NCBI GenBank assembly: GCA_903870275.1
Contig: CAIQCK010000068.1
Span: 62,001-126,000 of the forward strand
DNA from: an uncultured bacterium
GTDB taxonomy: Bacteria; Verrucomicrobiota; Verrucomicrobiia; CAIQCK01
Reading direction: 5' to 3'
Length of the DNA: 64,000 nt
Part shown: in pieces, positions 34,752 through 44,922 of the stretch
How positions within the stretch are numbered: the stretch's first letter is position 1
How the letters are laid out: the number at the start of each line of letters is the position of its first letter
Notes under the pieces: model-generated
What the model saw: the letters and a program-made list of their open reading frames with translations, nothing else
Databases searched by the model: none
Told to the model about the DNA's origin: nothing
Position numbers and translations under genes: made by a program

Positions 34752-36986
34752 ATGAAAGATTTCTTCCTCACGCCGATTTTGAGCTGGCCGTGGCTGGTGG
34801 GCATCGCCGCCGCGCTGGTGGTGGTGATCGGGTGGAGCTTTTTCTACGGGCTGCGGTCAAAGCCGAAAATCGCGCTGCTCTGGTCGCTGCGGACGGGCGC
34901 GCTGCTGACGCTGCTGCTGATCATGCTCCAGCCGCAGCAACGGCAGGACGAGGTGACGGCGCTGCGGACGCAGCTCGCGGTGTTGATTGACACCTCGGAG
35001 AGCATGACCGACCGGCCCGACGACAAGCAGCCCACGCGCGCGGAACGGGTGCGGGAATTCCTGAAATCGCCGGCGATGCAGCAGGCGCGGAGCGATTTCG
35101 ACGTGCGGACGTTCGTGTTCGACACGGACACGAAGGAGCAGCCGCAGGAGGCGCCGGAGTTGAAGTTCGCGGGCGGCCGCAGCGACGTGGTCGGCGCGGT
35201 GACGAAGGTGCAGGAGCATCTCCGCGGCCAGCCGGTGGCCGGCGTGCTGATGCTCAGCGACGGCCTCGACACGATTCTGGGCGACAAGGCGGCGGCGAAT
35301 GTCCCGTCGGGCGTGCCGGTCTATACGTTCGAGTTGGAGAAGCCGTTCAAGCCGAAGCCGCGCGAGCGCCGGGTGACGATTGTGAACATGGATTATCCGC
35401 AGCGGGTGGTGGTGGGCTGGGACACGGAGATTCGCGCGGTCATCGGCGGCTCCGGGATGAGCGGGCGGACGGCGCCGGTGGAGTTGTGGCGCGACGGCCG
35501 CAAGCAGCGCGACACGACGGTGGCGTTCAACGAGGAGGAGCAGACGCGCGAGACGGCGTTTGCGATTTCGCACGACAAGCCGGGATTGGTGCAATACGAA
35601 CTGCGCGTGAACGATCCCGCCGCCGACAAGCAGGCGAAGTCGTTTCCGTTCCTGATCGAGGTGCTGGAGCCGGGCAACCGGCTGCTCTACATCCAGAACA
35701 CGCTCGGCTTCGACTTCAAGTTCCTCCGGCGCGCGATCACCAGCGACCGCAACCTGCAACTGAACGCCTACGTGCGGATGGGCGACCGGATGGTGCAGTT
35801 CGGCGAGCGCGGCATGGCGGCCTCGCAGCAGGCGCTGGACCTGACGCAGCAGATGCTCGCGCGTTACGCGGTGCTGATTCTCGGCGACGTGCCGCCGGAG
35901 TCGTTCACGGCGGAGCAGCTCGGGACGATCCGCAACTTTGTGGACCGCGGCGGCGCGCTGGTGCTGCTCGGCGGGCCGAACGGGCTGGCGTCGCCGACGC
36001 TGGCGCGGTCGCCGCTCAAGGACGTGCTGCCGGTGCGCATCGGCAACGGCGCGGAATACCGCGACGAGCGCGACAACGGCGGCGGCGGTTTTCCCGTGGA
36101 GATCACCGACACGGGCCTGCGCCACCCGGTGTTCGGGCCGCTGTTCGCGAAGGTGAAGGATTTTCCGACGCTGCTGACGGTCAACGCCGCGGAGGGCCCG
36201 ACGCCGCTGGCGGAGGTGCTGCTCCAGGCGCAGGTGGACGGCAGGATGCGGCCGGTGGTGGCGGCGGCGCGGTTCGGGCAGGGGCGCTGCGTGGCGGTGC
36301 TCACCGACACGATCTGGCGCTGGCGGCTCGCGTCGCGCGGCTGGACCGGCGACAAGTCGCCCTATGACACGTTTTGGACGCAGTTGATGGACTGGCTGAT
36401 CCCGAAGGAGAAGAAACAGCAGAGCGCCGACCGCATTGAGTTGTTCACCGAGCGCACGAACTACGACCTGAGCGACAAGCCGGAGGTGCGCGCGATCCTG
36501 AGCCTGCAATCGCCCGACGCCAAGCCTCCGGCGACGCTGCCGTTGCAGGTGCGTTCGCCCGACGACAAGACGCTCGAATACACGCTGCGCCCCGCCACGC
36601 TCCAGACCAGCGACGGCAAGCAGGTGCCCGGTTATCGCGTGGACGTAGAGCCGCACATGGCAGGCATTTACGTTGCCAAATGCACGGCGATGGTTGGGAA
36701 TGCGAAGATCGAAGGCGAGACGCGTTTCGTGGTCACCAAGCCCGCCACCGAGTTGACCGGCAAGCCGATTGATCGCGACCTGCTGGCGAAAATCGCAGGG
36801 GAAACTAAAGGCATCTACTATACTATCGAAAATTGGGGCAAGTGGCGGAAAGACCTCCACTACGAAGAGCAAAGAATTTCGCGCATCCAGATTTTGGATT
36901 TGTGGAACCACCCCGCGCTGCTGAGTCTGCTGATGGGTCTGCTGGCCGCCGACTGGATCGCGAGGAAGTTCTGGAGTCTGCCATGA
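34752..36986 (+). CDS. Membrane VWA / glutamine-amidotransferase-like protein
   Basis: A 744-residue protein with two N-terminal membrane helices (about 13-32 and 44-61), a VWA domain with MIDAS DTSESM (about residue 80) and SDGLDT, an Ig-like stretch, and a class I glutamine amidotransferase-like fold (ARYAVLILGDVP, FVDRGGALVLLGG, ARFGQGRCVAVLTD) lacking an obvious catalytic cysteine. A last helix lies near the C-terminus. It is the second large VWA protein of the DUF58/BatA/MoxR run, resuming it after the R-M island. It overlaps the next gene by 4 bp (ATGA). Confidence 0.85.
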   Translation: MKDFFLTPILSWPWLVGIAAALVVVIGWSFFYGLRSKPKIALLWSLRTGALLTLLLIMLQPQQRQDEVTALRTQLAVLIDTSESMTDRPDDKQPTRAERVREFLKSPAMQQARSDFDVRTFVFDTDTKEQPQEAPELKFAGGRSDVVGAVTKVQEHLRGQPVAGVLMLSDGLDTILGDKAAANVPSGVPVYTFELEKPFKPKPRERRVTIVNMDYPQRVVVGWDTEIRAVIGGSGMSGRTAPVELWRDGRKQRDTTVAFNEEEQTRETAFAISHDKPGLVQYELRVNDPAADKQAKSFPFLIEVLEPGNRLLYIQNTLGFDFKFLRRAITSDRNLQLNAYVRMGDRMVQFGERGMAASQQALDLTQQMLARYAVLILGDVPPESFTAEQLGTIRNFVDRGGALVLLGGPNGLASPTLARSPLKDVLPVRIGNGAEYRDERDNGGGGFPVEITDTGLRHPVFGPLFAKVKDFPTLLTVNAAEGPTPLAEVLLQAQVDGRMRPVVAAARFGQGRCVAVLTDTIWRWRLASRGWTGDKSPYDTFWTQLMDWLIPKEKKQQSADRIELFTERTNYDLSDKPEVRAILSLQSPDAKPPATLPLQVRSPDDKTLEYTLRPATLQTSDGKQVPGYRVDVEPHMAGIYVAKCTAMVGNAKIEGETRFVVTKPATELTGKPIDRDLLAKIAGETKGIYYTIENWGKWRKDLHYEEQRISRIQILDLWNHPALLSLLMGLLAADWIARKFWSLP

Positions 36987-37510
36987 GGAGGAGTGAGAAA
37001 GGTCGTTTGAGCACGGGGTGTCTGGCTGCGCTGATAGGAACCGTGCTAACCATTTGTTACATGGTTTGGATGCTCTTGGTGCCGCAATGTGCGAAGCATC
37101 CGGATTATGCCAAGCGCAACGTGTTTCAAAGGATGATTGATATCATTCCAGGTTATGTTGATTCGGAAGGAACCGAAGCGATGCGCCTCTTTCAACACGG
37201 ACTACTGCCCGCCGATGTAGTTTCATCTCTGACTGAATACCGGTTGCGTGAAACCTATGGCATGTTCGAGGGGGACAAGTTCTGTTCATTCAAGATTCAG
37301 TCGAACGCAATAGCCCGGATTGTTTCGGGGTTCCGGCTTGTGCGATATGACAATTGGAAGAGTTTCCCGCCTGATGTTAAAGGTCAGCCGCCGTGGTGGG
37401 ATGCTGTCGCAAAGGAATGGCCACCGAATGCGGAATATTATGCAGGCAAATATGCTCATGTGTGGTATTTGCCTGACAGGCAACTGTGCTTATTTAGACT
37501 CGTTCGGTAG
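36983..37510 (+). CDS. Hypothetical membrane-anchored protein
   Basis: A 175-residue protein with one N-terminal helix (about 12-34, LAALIGTVLTICYMVWMLLV). No family was recognised. The soluble part contains GLLPADVVSSLTEYRLRETYG and several Trp/Tyr residues. The start overlaps the VWA gene by 4 bp. Its composition is nearer 50% G/C (29 of 60 bases at 37141), unlike the genes on both sides, so it may be a later arrival in the cluster. Confidence 0.65.
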   Translation: MRRSEKGRLSTGCLAALIGTVLTICYMVWMLLVPQCAKHPDYAKRNVFQRMIDIIPGYVDSEGTEAMRLFQHGLLPADVVSSLTEYRLRETYGMFEGDKFCSFKIQSNAIARIVSGFRLVRYDNWKSFPPDVKGQPPWWDAVAKEWPPNAEYYAGKYAHVWYLPDRQLCLFRLVR

Positions 37511-37656
37511 AGGATAGTCGAGGGTAGTGGATGCTGGACGGAAAGACAGGATCGAAACCCGCTGAAGCATCGAGAGCATATTCATGCGAACTTGAAGCGA
37601 CTGGACGGAGGATGGGATTGACCATAAACTCGCGGCGAAATCGAACCACGGAGCGG

Positions 37657-39144
37657 ATGATGAAAGACTTTTCTCAGGCGCTGGTTTTGGGCGGAACCTT
37701 GTTGTTGGGAATGACCGCGGCATCCGGTCAGGTGCGGCAAATCCAGCCGCTTCGCCCGGCGGCTCCGCAGGCTCCCGCCGCCAAGAACGCCAACCAAAAT
37801 CTGATCCCGAACGCCGACATGCTCGCGAATCCGCCGCTGCTCGGCTGGCGCACGGATTTCGGCACCGAAGGCCAGTATGTCCACAACAAGGAATACGTTC
37901 GCGTCACCACCGATCACGCGCCGCGGCCCGGCGTGAGAGTTATCGAGATCAACCAGCCGCCGATGATCGCCAGCAACCAGGGCACCAAGCTTCAAAGCCC
38001 GTTCTTCAAATGCGAACCCGGCGCGACCTATCGCGCGTCGGTGGACGTGATGACGTGGCACCCGGTCGCGTTCGCGAAAATATTCGTCATGGTCTATACG
38101 ACCAACCCGGAGCCGGAACTGCGCATGTTCACCACGACGCAGATCCCGGCGATGAACGGCTTTCCGGCGCTCAAGCAGTGTTACCGCGTGCAGTTTCCCG
38201 ACCCGGCAAAAGGAAAAGCATGGGTGACCTCCTCGCGCGAGTTCACGATCCCGGAGAAGGTATCGGTGAAACGCGCGACGGCGCTGCTGGTCGAGGGCGA
38301 CATCCTGGACCTCGATGGTTTCGTGACCAAGCTGAAGGACGCCGGCAACCCGGTGTCGAAATTCCTCGTGGAACAGCTCTCCGCCGACACGAAGAAACAG
38401 ATGAGCGCCGAGCCGATTCCCGAGACGCTGGCGGCGTTGTTGATGGCCGACCTCAACAAGATTCTGAAAAGCGGCAACATCTACACGCCGGAACGCTTCG
38501 GCCAGGTGCGGCTCCAGGGCGACATGACGGCGGCGCAGGAGCGTTTCGCGTCGTTCCACGAGGGCGACATCGGGAACGTGAATGGCATGGCGGCGCGGTT
38601 GCAGAAAGGCGAGGACCCGCTGTCGAAGTTTCTTATGGAGCGGTTCTCCACCGACACGCGGCGGCAGGTGCACAACTTCGGTTCGAACGTGAAGCGGTCC
38701 AGCACGCTGTCGCCGTCGGAGGCGTTGCAAAAGGCACTGGTCAAGGAGTTCAACGAACTCATCCAGGGCGACTGCCTCTACACGCCGGAGCTGTTCGCTC
38801 AGGTCCGGCTCAGCGAGGCCACGCAGGCTGCGCTCAAGCAAAACCTGCGCGGGCCGGAACTCATCAAGCTCAACCGCGCGCTGTTGGAGGAGGCGTATCC
38901 GGCGGAACTCACGAAGGCCGCCGCAGCCGCGCCGCCCGCCGGTGATTTCGTCCGGACCAACCGTTTGCTGTTGGAAGACACGTATCCTGAAATCGAGAAG
39001 CTCAAGCGGCGCCCGGACATGACGCAACGGCCGGAATACATGACGTTCCAGCCGGAGGCGTTCGGCACGGCGCTGAGCGAGAAGTTGAACATCACGAGTT
39101 ATTTTTGCAACTTCCGGATCTTCAAGGTGAAGTCCGGCGAGTAG
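37657..39144 (+). CDS. Large exported protein with internal repeats
   Basis: A 495-residue protein starting at paired ATGs (37657/37660) after GGAGCGG, with a signal peptide ending in AASGQ. An N-terminal beta-rich part (LIPNADMLANPPLLGWRTDF, a carbohydrate-binding-like opening) is followed by two related helical blocks: one with DILDLDGFVTKLKDAGNPVS and VEQLSADTKKQM, the other with GDIGNVNGMAARLQKGEDPLS and MERFSTDTRRQV, each leading to an (I/L)YTPE(R/L)F-QVRL segment. The family is unknown. It is part of the co-directional cluster. Confidence 0.75.
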   Translation: MMKDFSQALVLGGTLLLGMTAASGQVRQIQPLRPAAPQAPAAKNANQNLIPNADMLANPPLLGWRTDFGTEGQYVHNKEYVRVTTDHAPRPGVRVIEINQPPMIASNQGTKLQSPFFKCEPGATYRASVDVMTWHPVAFAKIFVMVYTTNPEPELRMFTTTQIPAMNGFPALKQCYRVQFPDPAKGKAWVTSSREFTIPEKVSVKRATALLVEGDILDLDGFVTKLKDAGNPVSKFLVEQLSADTKKQMSAEPIPETLAALLMADLNKILKSGNIYTPERFGQVRLQGDMTAAQERFASFHEGDIGNVNGMAARLQKGEDPLSKFLMERFSTDTRRQVHNFGSNVKRSSTLSPSEALQKALVKEFNELIQGDCLYTPELFAQVRLSEATQAALKQNLRGPELIKLNRALLEEAYPAELTKAAAAAPPAGDFVRTNRLLLEDTYPEIEKLKRRPDMTQRPEYMTFQPEAFGTALSEKLNITSYFCNFRIFKVKSGE

Positions 39145-39235
39145 CGCCAAGATTTGAAAAGAGAAGCAATGAGTTTGGGTCGTTTATTATCGGGAGACGC
39201 CTCTCAAAGGCAGTAGTTCCCGTTAATGATTTAGG

Positions 39236-39244
39236 TGGTATAAT
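39236..39244 (+). promoter_or_regulatory. Extended -10 promoter element
   Basis: TGGTATAAT is a perfect -10 hexamer with the TGn extension, 22 bp before the ATG at 39266. A weak -35 (TTCCCG) lies 16 bp upstream. It could give the second half of the cluster its own transcript. Confidence 0.65.
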
Positions 39245-39265
39245 ACAACGGTCGAAAACCGACGT

Positions 39266-42200
39266 ATGGCACTGACCGCAAATCTTGTTCATGAGCAGTT
39301 GATCGCGGCGACGCGCAAGCTGCGGGTGTCGCGCAGCGTCCGCTACACGCTCATCGGCGTCTCCGCCGCGGCGCTGCTGCTGCTGGCCAGCCTCCTGCTC
39401 GACGCGCGTTTTCACTTCGACTACCTCGGCCGGTGGATTGGTTTCCTGTTGATGATCGCGCCGCTGGTTGCCGGCGGGCTGATGACGGCGTGGGCATGGC
39501 GGCCGGCGGTCTCCGAGGAGAGCCTTGCGCGCCGGATCGAGTCGAAGTCCTCGCTGCGCGGCAACGTGCTCATCAGCGCGGTGCAGTTCGACCGCGAACT
39601 GCCGCCGGATTCGCCGTTGCGGCAGGCGGTGTTCGCGGAAATGCACAATCCGTTCCCGGCCGTGCAGTGGGCCAACGTGTTCGATGTCGAACTGCTGAAG
39701 CGGCTTGGCTTGGTGCTCGGCGGCGTCGTGGTCGCGATGATCATCTGGGCGGTCATCAGCCCGGACCATTTCACCAATTCCGCCGCCCGCATTATTCTGC
39801 CCGGCAGCAGCATCGCGCCGCTGACGCGCACGCAAATCGTGGAGGTGTCGCCCGGCCAGATACAGATCATCCACGGCCGCGAGTTTGCCACCTCCGTGAA
39901 ACTCGGCGGCGAAATCCCGCGCGCGGCGTGGATTTACTTCCGGGAACTCGGCTCGACCTGGCAAAAACAGCCAATGAGCCGCGAGGTCGGCCTGCCGCTG
40001 TTCAGCTACCGGTGGAAGGAAGTGCTCCAGACGATGGACTTCTACATCGTCGCCAACGACGCGCAGTCGGCGCAGTATCGCGTCACGGTGCGGCCCGCGA
40101 CCGCCATCGGCGCGAAAGTCGCCGAGGTGAAACTGCCGGACTACACCCACGCGGCGCCGGTGACGGTCAAGGACTTCAACATCCTCCAGAACGTCCTGCC
40201 CGGCTCCGTCGTCACAGTGACGTTCGATTTCAACTACCCGCTCGTCGAACTGCGCGCGACCGATGAGAAAGCGCAGGCGCTGGCCGTTACCAAAGTCACC
40301 GACAAACAATGGCGCGTCAGCGACAGGATTCTCGCCAACCGCACCGTCACGCTGAACTACCGCGACACCGACAACATCGCCGACCGCGACACGCTCCAGA
40401 TCGCCATCCGCGGCGACGAACCGCCGAAGATCGAAATCACCACGCCGGACGAAGGCAAGGAGCTGGCCGGCTCGCGCGACTCGGTCATCGAGATCAAGTT
40501 TGCCGCCAGCGACAACTACGGCCTCGGTTCGCTTGCGCTTTACCGCAGCACGCAGGAATCGGAGACGGGCCAGCTCGTGCAGTCCTGGAAAGACGCCGCC
40601 GGAAAGCCGGCGTTTAGCGGCACGGCGCAGGTGGCGCTCGCTCCGTTCGCGAAGTCGGTCGAAGAGCGGCTCCGGTTTGTCCTCGTTGCGAAGGACCAGA
40701 ACGATGTCACCGGCCCCGGCGTGACGATCTCGCGGCCGATTCCGGTCGTGCTGAGGCAGGTCGAGAAACTCAAGGAGCAGAAAGAGGCGCAGGTCAACAA
40801 GCTCCAGAAGAGCCTCGAAGAGATGATCAAGCTCCAGAAAACCAATCTCGACGAAACACGCGGTGCCTACCGGATGAAGCCGGTGCCGGCGGACGCAACG
40901 CCGCCGCTGCTCGCGCGCCAGACGAAGGTGCTGGAGATGGGCCGCACGCTCGCCGCCTCGGCGGACGTGATCGCCTCGAAGGTCCGCGAGAAGCTGCGCT
41001 CGCTGGTGAACCAGGAGATGAACGAAGCGGTTATGACGCTCCGCAACGCCGGTACCGCAGCCGATCCCGCCGCGCGCCAAAAGTTTGTCTCGCGCGCGGT
41101 GGACGTGGAGGTGGCCATTCTGGCGCAACTGGCCGGCACACCCGAAGCCGTCGCCGACGCCGCCTTGAAGGCGAAGCTCGCCGACCTGCTCGGCGGTATC
41201 CACGGTTTGCTCGAAAAACAGCAGAAGCTCCAGATTGAAACGAAGAAGGTCAGCCAGGACGCCGTCAAACCGCTCTCGGACCGGCAGGAGGCGCTGGCCG
41301 AACAATCGCAGCAGGTGCGCAAGGAGCTTGGCAACCCGCCGCAGGAGCAGGCGAAGCTGGCGGACGTGCTCAAGCAGGCGGCGGCGAAGTTCGGCGCGAT
41401 GAAGATTTACGAGGACATGCTGGGCGCCGCCGAACAGCTCGACACGAAGAAACTCCAGCCTGCCGCCGATACGCAACAACGGGTGGTGGACAACCTCAAG
41501 CGGATCGTCCGCTTCATCGAGGACGGCCAGAAGCTCCAGGGCGCGGCGAATATGGACAAGCTGCGCGCGCAACTGGCGGCGCTCAAGGCCAAGCTCGACA
41601 CGCTGCTGGCGCTCCAGAAGGACGTCGTGGAGAAAAGCAAGGACTGGCTGCACAAGGGCAAGATGGACCCGGAGGACATGGCGCTGGCCGAGGAGATCAA
41701 GAAGACCAAGCAAATGATGGAGAGCGTCCTCGAGCAGATGCTGGTGGACGCCCACGTCTGGCCCGACATCCAGTCGTATGAAGAGCTGCGCATGTCGGTG
41801 AACGAAATCTTCGAGGACGTCATCCAGGCCGACAAGGAGGACGTCAATAAAAACAATCTCAAGCCGACCGAGGTGGCCGTGCAGAAAGAGGACGGCCTGA
41901 TGGCGGCGATCGAGAAGGCAAAAAAGATTGAAGAGGACATGGAGGCGTGGCTGCCGCAGAAGAGCGACACGACGAAGTGGCTCGACGAGAATTTCGACAA
42001 GCGCGAAATGCCCGACATGCCGAACCTGCCGCTGCCCGACGCAATGGACGACATCGTCGGCAACTTGTTGAAGGAGCAGCAGGACATCAAAGACGACGCT
42101 CAGGACGCCGCTTCCAACCAGGCGCTCGCGCAGGCCGCGCAAGGCTGGGAAATCGCCGACGGGCCGATGCCCGGTTTCAGCGCGCAAGGCAAGTCCGGCA

Positions 42201-42847
42201 ACACGCCGCCCAACAAGAACATCCAGAACGGCCGTTCCAGCGGCGGCCGGCAGGGCATGAGCGACGGCGAGATGGTGGGCGGCAAGACTCAGAACCTCGA
42301 AGGCAGCGACCTCGACGCGCGCCGATCCAATTCCAAGATGGCGCGCGGCATGATCGAAGACCCGGACGGACCGACGACCACGAAGGCGACCGACGCGGGC
42401 GGCAAAGCCGGCGCGTTCGGCGACCGCATGGGCATGGAAGGCAACGCGCCGTTGCGCGGCTCGCAGGCGCCGAGGAAACTGGCCGCCGACGCGCTCGCCG
42501 TCCAGCAGGAGTTGTTGAAAAACAAGACGGCCAAGGCCGTCACGCAGGCGCAGATGCTGAACCTGCGCGCGGACGGGTTGTCCGACGTGGCGCGTTTGCA
42601 GGAGCAGGCGGCATGGGCGCTGAAATACGGCAAGCTCGGCGACTATGGCCGGCTGAAGGCGCAGATCATGCGCAAGCTCCAGGAGGTCAAGGCCGGCCTC
42701 GGCTCCGGCAACGTGGTGCAGTTGGCGGGCGACGACGCGGTGCGCTCCGAGGAAAAGCAACTGCTCGGCAGCAGCGAAGGTTCCGTGCCGGCGCAATACA
42801 AGGACATGATGGCGGAGTATTACCGCTCGCTCACCGAAGGAAAGTGA
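39266..42847 (+). CDS. DUF4175-like membrane protein with long coiled coil
   Basis: This 1,193-residue protein has two N-terminal membrane helices (about 27-46 and 55-75), a third near 152-170, several beta-rich segments (for example IQIIHGREFATSVKLGGEIP and TPDEGKELAGS) and a long helical part from ~490 to ~890 rich in Lys/Glu/Gln, typical of coiled coils. The C-terminus is Gly/Asn-rich, then helical again. It resembles DUF4175-type proteins found next to MoxR/BatA genes in Planctomycetes and Verrucomicrobia. It probably spans the envelope as a scaffold. The next gene starts on its stop codon. Confidence 0.8.
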   Translation: MALTANLVHEQLIAATRKLRVSRSVRYTLIGVSAAALLLLASLLLDARFHFDYLGRWIGFLLMIAPLVAGGLMTAWAWRPAVSEESLARRIESKSSLRGNVLISAVQFDRELPPDSPLRQAVFAEMHNPFPAVQWANVFDVELLKRLGLVLGGVVVAMIIWAVISPDHFTNSAARIILPGSSIAPLTRTQIVEVSPGQIQIIHGREFATSVKLGGEIPRAAWIYFRELGSTWQKQPMSREVGLPLFSYRWKEVLQTMDFYIVANDAQSAQYRVTVRPATAIGAKVAEVKLPDYTHAAPVTVKDFNILQNVLPGSVVTVTFDFNYPLVELRATDEKAQALAVTKVTDKQWRVSDRILANRTVTLNYRDTDNIADRDTLQIAIRGDEPPKIEITTPDEGKELAGSRDSVIEIKFAASDNYGLGSLALYRSTQESETGQLVQSWKDAAGKPAFSGTAQVALAPFAKSVEERLRFVLVAKDQNDVTGPGVTISRPIPVVLRQVEKLKEQKEAQVNKLQKSLEEMIKLQKTNLDETRGAYRMKPVPADATPPLLARQTKVLEMGRTLAASADVIASKVREKLRSLVNQEMNEAVMTLRNAGTAADPAARQKFVSRAVDVEVAILAQLAGTPEAVADAALKAKLADLLGGIHGLLEKQQKLQIETKKVSQDAVKPLSDRQEALAEQSQQVRKELGNPPQEQAKLADVLKQAAAKFGAMKIYEDMLGAAEQLDTKKLQPAADTQQRVVDNLKRIVRFIEDGQKLQGAANMDKLRAQLAALKAKLDTLLALQKDVVEKSKDWLHKGKMDPEDMALAEEIKKTKQMMESVLEQMLVDAHVWPDIQSYEELRMSVNEIFEDVIQADKEDVNKNNLKPTEVAVQKEDGLMAAIEKAKKIEEDMEAWLPQKSDTTKWLDENFDKREMPDMPNLPLPDAMDDIVGNLLKEQQDIKDDAQDAASNQALAQAAQGWEIADGPMPGFSAQGKSGNTPPNKNIQNGRSSGGRQGMSDGEMVGGKTQNLEGSDLDARRSNSKMARGMIEDPDGPTTTKATDAGGKAGAFGDRMGMEGNAPLRGSQAPRKLAADALAVQQELLKNKTAKAVTQAQMLNLRADGLSDVARLQEQAAWALKYGKLGDYGRLKAQIMRKLQEVKAGLGSGNVVQLAGDDAVRSEEKQLLGSSEGSVPAQYKDMMAEYYRSLTEGK

Positions 42848-44922
42848 TGACCGTTGCCGCGCAGCTTTCCTTCATCCTACTCTCAACGTTTCTGGCCATG
42901 CCGGCGTTTGCAGCGCGTCGTGATCGCGAGGTGGCGCCAGCCGCGTCGTCCGCGCCGTGGGCGGTGCAGGACGCGCCTTACCGCGCCGTTGTCCGCGCCG
43001 ACTACCCAACCTCCAGCCCTGAATCCGGCTACGACATCGAAATCCCGGAGTTCGGCCATACGCTGCCGAATCTCAACGACTGCGTCCTCACCGACGCCGA
43101 CGGCAAACTCGTTCCGCTCTATCCGGTCTGGCGCGGCGAGGGTCAGCGCGCGATTTTTCTCGCCCGGGACATGAAGCGCCACGCGGACTACTATCTTTAC
43201 TTTGGCGGCGGCCGGTCCCGCCGCGGCGAAACGTGGCGGCCGCTGGTCAGTCTGTTGATGGAAACGCGGCGGCTGCCCGCGGCGACGCGGTTCGACAACT
43301 GGGGGGAGATGGAAAACACCTGGCGGCGCGCGACGGAGGTGGACGGCGCGGGGTTCGTGTCGAAACTGTATCACGCGGCCAACCCGTTCGGCGACACGGT
43401 GCGTTTCGCGACGCACTACACCGGCTGGCTCCGGACGCGCGGCATGAAGGAAGTGTTTCTTTACACACAATCCTCCGACGCTTCGTTCGTTCTGGTAAAC
43501 GACCGGTATGAGTTGGATTGGCCCGGCGTCCACGACGGCCGCGCCAATCAGAAGACCGTGCACGGCCAATCGGTCAGAGTCACCGGCGATGTGGCAAAAA
43601 TTGATTACTATCACGTCAAGGCGAACGCCGACTTTCCGCCCGGCATGGTGCTCGGCTGGCGCAAGGGCGACCGGTACGAGCCGATTCCGGAGGACGCGTG
43701 GGTGCATCCCGAACACGCCACGTTCGCGGGCATGGAGGACGCGCACGGACGGCCGGTGCCGCTGGCGCGGATCGAGATGAGTTCCTATGTCGGCTTTGAC
43801 AACGAGTTTCTGTTCGAGACGCGCTGCGCGCTGCCGTATGGCGACTCGAGAGGCTGGACGGTGAACTGGCAGTTCGACGACGGCTGCGTCTCCGCCGGGC
43901 CGACCGTGGAGCGCGTCACGGTCGGGATGTCGCCGCTGAGATTCCGCGTGACGTTGCAGCGCGAGAAGGAGGAGTTGCGCGGCATCCGGCGGATGGATTT
44001 CGGCACGCTGCCGCGCATGGCCTCCATCAACGACGCGAAGGACCTGGACCGGTATGTGGAGTTGATGGGCAACCAGGACCCGGCGCCGCTTTCGGTCAGG
44101 ACGTTGCGCGCTTACACGACGCTGCTGCAACTCAGCCCCGGCGGATTGGCGGCGGCCAAGTGCGCCGGTGTGTTTCTCCAGAAAAACCCCGACCCGGCCG
44201 ACCCGCTCTGGCCCGCGGCCCAGATGCTGCGCCTGCGGGGCTTGATGCAGTTGGATCCGAAACTGGCGCTCAATGAATTGTCGCGGCTTGACAACAGCGC
44301 GCGCCAGCGGAACTACGAGAAGTTCGACCTGCTCGAACTGGAACTGCTGGTGTTCTACCTGCGCAGCGACACGGCGGTGAATCGCGCGCGCCAGATCGCC
44401 ACGCAGCATCCCGACTCGCGGATCGCCCGCATCGCGATGGTCCGCATCGGCGACCTTTATCGCCTGCAGGGCCGCATGAAGGAAGCCGTCGCCCAATACC
44501 AGAGCGTCCAGCAGCGAGCCACCGACGAGACCGGCGGCAAGAAACTGCCCGCGCAGGACCGCGCCTTCTCCATCGCCGTCATCGAGATGTTGCTCGACGG
44601 CCAGCGCCTTGAGGCCGAGGACAAGCTGCTGGAGTGGGAGGCGGCGCATCCGATGGTCAAGCTCGACAGCGATTTCCTGCTCCTGCGCGCGCGGACGCTG
44701 ATGGCCGGCGGACGCTGGCGCGAGGCGCTCGCGGAACTGGACTCGATGCTGCAATTGCAGCCTGACAGCGCCTACCAGATCGATATAAACTTCTACCGCG
44801 CGCGGGCGTTGTATGAACTGGGCCAAAAGCCCGAGGCGCGCCGGATTTGGACGGAGATTGCCAAAAAATATCCGCGACACGATCTCGCGGCGCAGAGTTC
44901 CAAATGGGCTGAGACGCCATGA
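42847..44922 (+). CDS. Exported TPR protein with DUF2341-like N-terminal domain
   Basis: A 691-residue protein with a signal peptide (about 1-22). The N-terminal part (IEIPEFGHTLPNLNDCVLTDADG and YYLYFGGG) resembles DUF2341, a domain of secreted adhesin or carbohydrate-binding proteins. A middle beta region follows, then tetratricopeptide-like helix pairs from ~440 to the end (RIAMVRIGDLYRLQGRMKEAVAQYQ, LRARTLMAGGRWREALAELD). The ATG overlaps the preceding stop by 1 bp and the stop overlaps the next gene by 4 bp, so it belongs to the same operon. Confidence 0.78.
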   Translation: MTVAAQLSFILLSTFLAMPAFAARRDREVAPAASSAPWAVQDAPYRAVVRADYPTSSPESGYDIEIPEFGHTLPNLNDCVLTDADGKLVPLYPVWRGEGQRAIFLARDMKRHADYYLYFGGGRSRRGETWRPLVSLLMETRRLPAATRFDNWGEMENTWRRATEVDGAGFVSKLYHAANPFGDTVRFATHYTGWLRTRGMKEVFLYTQSSDASFVLVNDRYELDWPGVHDGRANQKTVHGQSVRVTGDVAKIDYYHVKANADFPPGMVLGWRKGDRYEPIPEDAWVHPEHATFAGMEDAHGRPVPLARIEMSSYVGFDNEFLFETRCALPYGDSRGWTVNWQFDDGCVSAGPTVERVTVGMSPLRFRVTLQREKEELRGIRRMDFGTLPRMASINDAKDLDRYVELMGNQDPAPLSVRTLRAYTTLLQLSPGGLAAAKCAGVFLQKNPDPADPLWPAAQMLRLRGLMQLDPKLALNELSRLDNSARQRNYEKFDLLELELLVFYLRSDTAVNRARQIATQHPDSRIARIAMVRIGDLYRLQGRMKEAVAQYQSVQQRATDETGGKKLPAQDRAFSIAVIEMLLDGQRLEAEDKLLEWEAAHPMVKLDSDFLLLRARTLMAGGRWREALAELDSMLQLQPDSAYQIDINFYRARALYELGQKPEARRIWTEIAKKYPRHDLAAQSSKWAETP

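Noticed and set aside
34857-36911. A 684-codon minus-strand frame opposite the VWA/amidotransferase gene
   Set aside because: It shows Arg/His/Gln-rich text without motifs; the plus strand has the MIDAS site and membrane helices.
39122-42796. A 1,224-codon open frame on the minus strand opposite the DUF4175-like gene
   Set aside because: It is rich in Arg, His and Leu with no domain sense, and mirrors codon bias of the plus-strand gene, which has clear membrane and coiled-coil features.
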